Shown here: positions 59,001 to 64,000 of the stretch, piece by piece | Layout of the letters: each line of letters opens with the position of its first letter | How positions within the stretch are numbered: the first letter of the stretch is position 1 | DNA from: Nilaparvata lugens | Lineage: Eukaryota > Arthropoda > Insecta > Hemiptera > Delphacidae | DNA: 64,000 bases | Assembly (NCBI RefSeq): GCF_014356525.2 | Contig: NC_052505.1 | Location: 6,906,671 to 6,970,670, forward strand | Reading direction: 5' to 3' | Made by a program: the position numbers and the translations under genes | The notes under the pieces: model-generated | What the model was told of the DNA's origin: nothing | The model's input: the letters and a program-made list of their open reading frames with translations, nothing else | The model's database searches: none

Positions 59001-61957
59001 CAAAATTATGACTCAGCTGTTGAACTTTTGTAATCATTCAATCAGGTACTTAGTGCCGGTTGCAAAATAGCCGGGTCATTTTCAATTCTGATTAATTCCA
59101 GTAGATCTATCTTTTTGAAATAGTCTTATCTGATTTGGTTCACGTGAAATTAATCATGATTAAAATTTAACCGGCTTTTGTGCAACCGGGTCTTTGTGAG
59201 GGAAATTTTTGCATTCCTCTGGGAATTAATCTTAATTTACTATGATTAGATAGAACATTTCTGTATGAACTAAGAATATTATTATTTCTTCCGTAATAAA
59301 TTTTTAATGCTTTTGTACTCCAGAGCGAAGCTCGGTCCAAATTAATTTGAGATAACTGTGTGCGTTATTTTACAGTGTAACAGCTGCCCCAACCAGCATT
59401 GGGACTGGCACAAGTATGAACTTTGTACAGTTGGAAGAAACAATCAACAAATGGACAATGGAACTTGAAGAACAAGAAAAGCTTTTTGTCAATCAAAACA
59501 CTCAACTCATCGCTTGGGATATGCAGCTGGTTAAAAATGGCGAAAAGGTGAGAAACTAGGGTGTATCAGAGCTAATCGTGCTCTAGGCGTACTTATAACT
59601 GCTCTCACTTCGAAGAAAATCTGAGTTCATGTATTCTAGCATGTTGTTCATGTTGTTGAAGCGCTATTCTATGAAAAAAAATGGATTAACATTTGGATTG
59701 ATTGATATTTGCTACACACCTTGCACTTTGCATGATGATATTTTACAGTTGCCTTAACTTTCAATGAAGATGGAAAGCTTTAATTTTTTGTCATGAATAC
59801 GTGTCCGTGTTCCACAACTGATCTAGGTTTTAAGAATAGATACAAATATGTCCAACAATCGGATTTTTGTTTTCAAATTACCATGTACAATGATACAATA
59901 GTGTTAGGATTGTCTTGAATTAATGCAGTTTCAGTAGTATCTGAAAACTGGAAAAATTCTATTTATGTTTCGGATAAGTACCTAATAATGATTACAGTAC
60001 TATTACTCGGATTGACAGATTCTGCGTGGAAAAAGTTAATTGTTCTAATTCTAGTAGGAGAAAAAAGTTCTGAATTGTTAATTCATAGCAATTTTTAATT
60101 TTATTTGTTTATGGAATGAAAATAGAGCTTCATATAAATTATTGCAATAGTGATAGTTGCTCAGTAAATAGGTTTTTCATTTTACAGTTCAAGTACTGAG
60201 GTTTCTTGAAAATTTTGTAAACATGTCATCTTTGATCCGTGCAAACCTTAGTTTGCAGCATTGCTCTTTGTAGTATAGTGCTGCTAGATTTCACAGAATC
60301 CAAAGAGCATATGAGCTACTAGTGTGATAGGAAGAGCGAAAAAGAGAGCGTAAGCCATTTTGATAGGTCAATAGTGTGCTGCTATTGTTATATTGAAATA
60401 TCGTTGGCCATAAAGCCCCGTGCTGTAAACTAATGTTTGTACGGACTATATCAATTTGAAGGTCTTCCTGTGTTTACTAGAAGTTTTATTAGTAACATTT
60501 TGTTGTTAAAAGCTTGCATAACAGCCTATTGAAGAGAATATAAATATATGCAAACGTTGAATATCGAACTATTTTAGCTTGCACGTTGATAACTATCAAA
60601 CAGTTGCAGCTAAAATGAATAGGTATGACATTAATTATTGTAGGAAATGATGTCAGGAAGATATGGAAATTAATTTTGTTCCGATATTTTTATTATAACT
60701 AGAGATATGGACGATTTTCGTAACGCTTGTCATATAAAGCCTTGTGACGGCAATAGCGAGGTACCCAACCAGAGAGTTGTTCGGTCAAGCACGCTCCCGC
60801 TCTGCATTCAGCTATGAGCAAGGCTGCTCTATTACATTCTAGACTCACTGTGCGTAATCTAGTATTGATATGAAAATTGTGTTTTTTTCACTCATCATTT
60901 TACTTTCCTTGCCCTATTACCATAGGTAAGGAAAGTATTGCTTTCCGAAAAAAATTAAGGTACCCCAATTTCCGAATTTCTATACGTTCCAAGGTCCCCT
61001 GAGTCCAAAAAAGTATTTTTTGGGTATTGGTCTGTATGTGTGAGTGTGTGTGTGTATATGAGTGTATGTGCGTCTGTGTACACGATAACTCATCTCCCAA
61101 TTAACGGAATGACTTGAAATTTGGAACTTGAGGTCCTTACACAATAAGGGTCCGACACGAACAATTTCGATCATTGCGATTCAAGATGGCGGCTAAAATG
61201 GCGAAAATGTTTTCAAAAACAGGGTTTTTCGCGATTTACTCGAAAACGGCTCCAACGATTTCGATCAAATTTATACCTAAAATAGTCATTGATAAGCTCT
61301 ATTAGTAGAGACTATACCCATATACTCCATAAGACCCATATCTGTAAAAATTTCAGGATTGCATCTATCCAAAGTTTGATTTTAGATTCCCAATTATCAG
61401 GCTTCAGATACAATTTAAACAAAATATTTCAGGAAAAGATTGAGCATGAAAATCTCTACAATTAATGTTTAGTAACATTTTCACCTAAAATTTAAAATAA
61501 GCTCGAAGTTCGAGAAAATAAGATTATTCAATTGCAAACTGTTGGCAACTGTTGATTCTATTAATCATTCACTATGAAGAGATAGCAGACTTCGTGTGTC
61601 TGCAGCGCTATTGTCCAGTCACCAACCTGTATCAGCTGGCTCAGATCTTTGAATAGTAGACTTGAGATGCGCGTGAACACTAGCGTAAGGTAATCAATTT
61701 TCATAACGGCAAGGAAAGTTGTGTGAGTGCGCCACATCAGATTTTTTTTATTAGAAATGAAACTGTAATTGATAAGTTGTTATTCAGATAGTGGAACTGA
61801 ACAAATCACTGATTGAGGTGAAATTACTGCAACAACAACTGGATCATGAGCTGGACTTCATCTTGGCTCAGCAAAGGGAGCTTGACGAGTGTCTCGGTCT
61901 GCTCAGCAAGGAGCTCTCTGCCAATCCTGTCAACATTGATGCTCAGCGAGAGCATAC
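49948..61957 (+). CDS. Nup62: Nup62 nucleoporin (5 coding exons, 3' end outside window)
   Basis: Exons 49948-50041, 50647-50730, 52406-52646, 59376-59547 and 61788-61957 join in phase to 253 codons plus two bases. The N-terminal 140 residues are rich in Ser, Thr, Ala and Gly, of FG-nucleoporin type (FGTGSQ, GFSLGGTG, GFSLAGT), but carry only one clear FG (residues 7-8). From residue 155 on, the Nsp1-C/Nup62 coiled-coil begins: MNFVQLEETINKWTMELEEQ, ...NTQLIAWDMQLVKNGE, ...QLDHELDFILAQQRELDECL. Nup62 forms the central channel of the nuclear pore with Nup58 and Nup54 and joins the Nup88-Nup214 module. At least one more 3' exon with the last ~100 residues should follow. ATG 49948 lies six bases after an AG acceptor, so an upstream non-coding exon is likely. 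Confidence 0.92.
50042..50646 (+). other. Nup62 intron 1
   Basis: A 605-base AT-rich intron. No repeat or gene was recognised. Confidence 0.8.
50647..50730 (+). CDS. Nup62: Nup62 coding exon 2
   Basis: The acceptor is TTTCCAG and the donor is CAAG|GTACAA. It reads APTGGFSLGGTGDNKSTGLN, LTTTATTQ. It is 84 nt and keeps phase 1. Confidence 0.88.
50731..52405 (+). other. Nup62 intron 2
   Basis: A 1.7-kb intron containing a minus-strand LINE C-terminal fragment (51093-51800). The rest is AT-rich with no recognised feature. Confidence 0.75.
51093..51800 (-). pseudogene. RTE/BovB-like LINE C-terminal fragment
   Basis: The minus strand contains VSRSIKLKLYRALIRPIATY followed by GCEAWTL, the typical (KLY..LIRPV..YG.E.W) thumb of RTE-like LINEs. 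After a frame change come a RRPRRRWLEDVERDL block and KVHIEL at the C-terminus (51322-51119). A TTCTTC-rich stretch at 51099-51113 marks the 3' tail. It is frameshifted and 5' truncated in Nup62 intron 2, opposite to the host gene. Confidence 0.7.
52406..52646 (+). CDS. Nup62: Nup62 coding exon 3 (241 nt)
   Basis: The acceptor is TTAACAG and the donor is ACCAA|GTGAGT. It reads AQQKPLGFTMPTMQPSVAAT, TSAAASTTGFSLAGTPSTPF, then a PPPTLSLKTT segment rich in Thr and Pro. GC content is much higher than the flanks. The minus and other plus frames over it are shadows. Confidence 0.92.
52704..53461. repeat. Outer MITE with AAGTGTATCTGCACACAGAG-type ends
   Basis: TAAGTGTATCTGCACACAGA and GAGCGGTC at the left are matched in inverted form by GACCGCTGACTGCTCTCTGT and ACAGGTGCACACTTA at the right. 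A second inverted-end element (52763-53312) sits inside. Confidence 0.55.
52763..53312. repeat. Inner MITE with TATACAGAGTG ends
   Basis: ATACAGAGTGTTTCATGAAA and GGTGTAACAGCCGAA at the left pair with TTCGGCTGTTACGCCTTTCA and CACTCTGTATA at the right. The TA border fits a mariner-type target. Inner arms around GTTTTTGAACTTT (52977) and AAAGTTCAAAAACG (53056) also pair. There is no ORF. Confidence 0.65.
53545..54474 (+). repeat. Hairpin-headed dispersed repeat, copy 2 (most complete)
   Basis: It begins CATTGCCCCATTACCATAGG with TAAGGAAAGTATTGC and has a short GT run near 53675. It then carries two internal units of about 175-180 bases with AAAATGGCGGAT and ACGATTTTCT motifs, and ends AAGGAAAGTTGTGTGAGTGC and CCACACCAGATTTTTT. 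Other copies are at 34972, 60900 and 63420. Confidence 0.8.
54720..54850. repeat. Palindrome with CGACTCTAGTCGCGC-type ends
   Basis: CGACTCTAGTCGCGC at the left and GCGCGGCTAGAATTGTC at the right are inverted. Inner TAGTCTATATAGACAGTA and CAGTAATAGACTGCAG motifs pair locally. A related half is at 37370-37455. Confidence 0.5.
54925..58475 (-). repeat. SINE (second type) split by a LINE
   Basis: The SINE tRNA-like head and body lie at about 58240-58475 (TCTAGTGGATAGAGTGCTTG on the minus strand), and its 3' end (AATAATATTCGTATGGCATT) at 54930-54950. In the intact copy at 26945-27195 these parts are contiguous. The intervening 3.3 kb is the LINE. Confidence 0.75.
54956..58238 (-). pseudogene. 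LINE with endonuclease and reverse transcriptase, several stops
   Basis: In minus-strand order the endonuclease N-terminus (58319-57912) reads DFHIIILSETWVVDDNGFNF. Its C-terminus (57915-57385) has AVYRSPSSNVDIF, IFAGDMNIHLNRN and CIDHIFFKN. Then come a linker (57497-57066) and the RT (57047-56121), with NYRPISLLSGFSKIMEKVI, IAIFLDLAKAFDTIPH, GLPQGTVLSPILFLIYIND and the catalytic AFADDIALI. The C-terminus is at 55994-55302 (FFKYLGVTVDQHLRW, QYGIIVLGAA). In-frame stops interrupt near 57912, 57066, 57052 and 56120, with a frame change near 57450. The 3' end has AATAAATTG and a TTGAAA-rich tail (54958-54985). It belongs to the same family as 11810-13605, is nearly complete over EN-RT, has no ORF1 and sits inside a SINE in Nup62 intron 3. 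Confidence 0.85.
59052..59192. repeat. Palindromic MITE with CCGGTTGCACAAAAGC ends, copy 3
   Basis: TGCCGGTTGCAAAATAGCCG at the left is diverged. The right end ACCGGCTTTTGTGCAACCGG is intact. The inner arms AATTCTGATTAATTCC and GAAATTAATCATGATT match the other two copies. Confidence 0.75.
59376..59547 (+). CDS. Nup62: Nup62 coding exon 4 (172 nt)
   Basis: The acceptor TATTTTACAG ends at 59375 and the donor is AAAAG|GTGAGA. It reads VTAAPTSIGTGTSMNFVQLE followed by ETINKWTMELEEQEKLFVNQ and ending AWDMQLVKNGEK. It marks the start of the conserved Nsp1-C coiled-coil. Confidence 0.95.
60225..60448. repeat. Short MITE with CCGTGCAAACCTTAGTTTGC ends
   Basis: CCGTGCAAACCTTAGTTTGC with AGCA at the left pairs with TGCTGTAAACTAATGTTTGT and ACGG at the right (few mismatches). 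The interior is 170 bases with no ORF. Confidence 0.55.
60900..61749 (+). repeat. Hairpin-headed dispersed repeat, copy 3
   Basis: CTTTCCTTGCCCTATTACCA with the AAGGAAAG partner, GT-rich runs near 61030-61075, ACGATAACTCATCTCCC and TTCAAGATGGCGGCTAAAAT, and the shared 3' end (GCAAGGAAAGTTGTGTGAGT, 61708-61749). It is more diverged than copies 1, 2 and 4, with a unique middle of about 350 bases. The minus ORFs over it are repeat translations. Confidence 0.75.
61788..61957 (+). CDS. Nup62: Nup62 coding exon 5 (170 nt)
   Basis: The acceptor TTATTCAG ends at 61787 and the donor is CATAC|GTAAGT. It reads IVELNKSLIEVKLLQQQLDH, ELDFILAQQRELDECLGLLS, KELSANPVNIDAQREHT: the middle of the Nup62 coiled-coil. 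It ends in phase 2, so at least one further exon is needed. The plus ORF at 61846-62070 in another frame is a shadow. Confidence 0.94.
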
Positions 61958-62083
61958 GTAAGTTTTCGTCTTGCCAATCTAATCAATTTAGTCACTTTCG
62001 TCATTCAACTAATTCATTTCATATTACTTCATGCTTCCTTTTTCTCCCTTTCAAAATTCCTTCACTTTGACTAGGTTTAATTC

Positions 62084-62441
62084 TAAGGCTGGCCACTAAC
62101 GGTAGGACATACATGATAAATATGTGTGTAAGCTACATGCATGTGTATCATGCACTCATACACACATGTTCATCATGCATGTTTTGTCATCAGCGAGAGG
62201 CTCTTAACATAAAATAAAGAATCAATAACAATAAATAAATCACTGGGAAATTACAGATTATAATGATACAAAAGTAATTTAACTTCAAAAAATGAACAAC
62301 AAAAAATCGAAGATACTAAAACCTAACCTCAAAAAATTTAGTTCGAAGCCTTTCGCTGTGATAACAACAAACAATGTTTGACGACTGTGTGTACACATTT
62401 ATGTTTGACATGAATGTTCTGTCGTTAGTGGCCAGCCTTAC
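62084..62441. repeat. MITE with TAAGGCTGGCCACTAACG ends
   Basis: TAAGGCTGGCCACTAACGGT at the left is the inverse of GTTAGTGGCCAGCCTTA at the right, followed on both sides by related ACAT-rich inner arms. The body is about 355 bases with alternating ATGTGTGTA motifs and no ORF. It is a hAT- or similar-class non-autonomous element; the class is not certain. Confidence 0.7.
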
Positions 62442-63099
62442 AATAACATTTATCCTTTGCTTTAGTTTAATCTTATAGTAAGCATTCCATTTTTATTTTG
62501 CTTTGTATTATATAATAGGCACCTGCTGAAAACCTTTAGAAAAATCATATTTGTAATTTTCCTACTGAAGAATGAAATGATTGGTTATTTCCTTATCGCT
62601 AAGGTTGAAAAATGAAAAATGGAATAATCACTGTTTAACATTACATTGTGAGTGATTTGGTATTTTTCCAAAATAAATACACTATTGGAGTTGACAACTT
62701 CAATTATTAGTGTATTTATTCGTGTTAATATTAGTTTATTTATTCATAATCACTATTTGTTGGAAGTGGTTATGAAGTATGCGCAGTCGCTGAATGACAT
62801 TTTAAACAGAGGTTCAATTACAAAATCTATTGGAATTTCACTGTGAAAAACCAAAAACACCTGAAATACATTCTAAACAACTCTACCGTCTTCTCATATA
62901 CCGTAGACCGTAGCTGTAATCATATAGGATATCGACAACTATTTCACTTGAAAAATGAGCTGATAACTACACATATTTTTAATGATTATTAAAGATTTTT
63001 TAACACAATCAATAATAGAAAATAGTGTATATATGGAGTGCCTAAATATTACATTTTATAGTCTCTTGTGCCAGCCTGTTTCCATGCTCAGTAATGTAA

Positions 63100-63335
63100 G
63101 TGGCGAAATCAAATCAAATGATCTTTATTCACAAAAAAGTAATACAGCAGCAGAAACAAAATATGCATAGTGAATATTCCCGTCAAAGACAACAAGTCTG
63201 GGTGTGGGGAATGAGCACCGTGAACTGCATTATAGCAACTGACAGATGAAGAATTACAATGAAAAAAAAAAGAGATAATCCAATATCTAGGAAGAGGATC
63301 ATCTCTATAAATTTGATTAAGGCTCAAAATCTATA
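63100..63335 (-). repeat. LINE 3' UTR scrap
   Basis: The left end has TTTGATTTGATTTC repeats with AATAAAGATC on the minus strand, the form seen at other LINE 3' ends in this window (8046, 11812). The 220-base body has no RT motif. Confidence 0.45.
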
Positions 63336-63419
63336 AAAATATGGTGTCAATGTTATAAGTAGCAGTCAAACAGCATCACAGCATTGAAAATGATTGATTT
63401 AAAACCATAACTTATTTTT

Positions 63420-63557
63420 ACTTTCCTTGCCCTATTACCATAGGTAAGGAAAGTATTGCTTTCCAAAAAAAATTAAGGTACCCCAATTTCAAGTTTTCTA
63501 TATGTTTCAAGGTCCCCTGAGCCCAAAAACATGATTTTTGGGTATTGGTCTGTGTGT

Positions 63558-63595
<38 letters not shown>

Positions 63596-64000
63596 CTGTG
63601 AACACGATAACTCCATTCCTAATTAACCGATTGACTTGAGTCTCATTTCTGGGAAAATTTCAGGAGCTCCGTAATATTATTGAGAAAAATGACGGATAAT
63701 CACTGAAAAACCATGTTTTTCACGGTTTTCTCGAAAACGGCTCCAACGATTTTCTTCAAATTTATACCATGGATAGCTGTTTATAAGCCCTATACTCTGA
63801 CATGAGTCTCATTTTTGGAAAAATTCCAGGAGCTCCGTAATATTATTGAGAAAAATGGCGGATAATCACTAAAAAACCATGTTTTTCACGGTTTTCTCGA
63901 AAACGGCTCTAACGATTTTCTTCAAATTTATACCATGGATAGCTATTTATAAGCCCTATCAACTGACATGAGCCTCATTTCTAGGAAAATTGCAGGAGCT
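63420..64000 (+). repeat. Hairpin-headed dispersed repeat, copy 4 (runs off window)
   Basis: The hairpin head CTTTCCTTGCCCTATTACCA and its partner are intact. A GT microsatellite lies at about 63552-63589. It has at least two internal units of about 180 bases with AATG(G/A)CGGATAATCACT, CTCGAAAACGGCT and CAGGAGCTCCGTAATATT. Relative to the other copies it lacks the block between GATTGACTTGA and GAGTCTCATTTCT. Confidence 0.8.

Larger units (their letters stand above)
52647..59375 (+). other. Nup62 intron 3, 6.7 kb
   Basis: Contains nested MITEs (52704-53461), a full-length copy of the hairpin-headed repeat (53545-54474), a palindrome (54720-54850), a LINE inside a SINE (54925-58475) and a palindromic MITE (59052-59192). 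Sequence at 58480-59050 has no recognised feature. Confidence 0.75.
59548..61787 (+). other. Nup62 intron 4
   Basis: A 2.2-kb intron containing a MITE-like pair (60225-60448) and copy 3 of the hairpin-headed repeat (60900-61749). Positions 59550-60220 and 60450-60890 hold nothing I can name. Confidence 0.75.
61958..64000 (+). other. Nup62 intron 5 (start), no next exon found
   Basis: I searched the plus strand by eye for the remaining Nup62 C-terminal block (DxQLKRM...IIEHLN type) and did not find it. The region holds a MITE (62084-62441), a LINE 3'-UTR scrap (63100-63330) and copy 4 of the hairpin-headed repeat. The last exon or exons probably lie past the window end. Confidence 0.65.

Noticed and set aside
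62652..62846. Candidate next Nup62 exon (MKYAQSLNDILN vaguely like the C-terminal block)
   Set aside because: No acceptor in the right phase precedes it and the resemblance is only a few residues. A chance match is more likely.
1..64000. CRISPR arrays, bacterial operons, integrated bacterial genes
   Set aside because: The window is eukaryotic nuclear DNA with spliced genes. No regularly spaced short repeats with unique spacers and no bacterial gene order were seen.

Overview
The window is nuclear DNA of an animal, most likely an insect and possibly a sap-sucking hemipteran (planthopper-like). The evidence is AT-rich sequence, small exons with canonical GT-AG introns, three conserved eukaryotic genes, and a very dense load of LINEs, tRNA-derived SINEs, MITEs and other short repeats. 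The species assignment is inference; nothing in the window fixes it.

Three host genes were assembled from exons by joining phase-compatible splice sites. (1) FIBP (acidic FGF intracellular-binding protein) lies on the minus strand at 3181-22242. Five coding exons give a complete 359-residue protein. Its last intron is about 14 kb and its terminal exon is only 79 bases. (2) A mitochondrial carrier of the SLC25A34/SLC25A35 type lies on the minus strand at 33870-44130, with four exons and a complete 304-residue protein. (3) Nucleoporin Nup62 lies on the plus strand from 49948, with five coding exons in the window; its 3' end is outside. SLC25A35 and Nup62 are head to head, with 5.8 kb between their start codons.

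Almost everything else is mobile or repetitive DNA. FIBP intron 4 (3260-17301) holds a foldback-type element at about 6406-16525. It has long inverted ends made of 130-160-base tandem units, a broken NOF/MULE-like transposase on the minus strand, two 5'-truncated LINEs and a 190-base satellite. It also holds a broken RTE-like LINE split by a tRNA-derived element. The 22.2-33.9 kb intergenic region has no convincing host gene. It carries SINEs, AT microsatellites, palindromes and an LTR followed by a small gag-like coiled-coil ORF. The SLC25A35 introns hold an LTR, a 679-codon open reverse transcriptase ORF and several MITEs. The 44.1-49.9 kb head-to-head region holds inverted arrays of short repeats around a TTAA-flanked MITE, and a duplicated segment shared with 22.7-23.5 kb. 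The Nup62 introns contain a LINE inserted inside a SINE, nested MITEs and three copies of an unusual repeat that starts with a hairpin.

The three host genes do not form a pathway. FIBP is an intracellular signalling partner, SLC25A35 is an inner mitochondrial membrane transporter, and Nup62 is a nuclear pore channel component. The main biological interest is the nested repeat architecture, especially the foldback element in the FIBP intron and a repeat family that combines a Pol III promoter with inverted ends.
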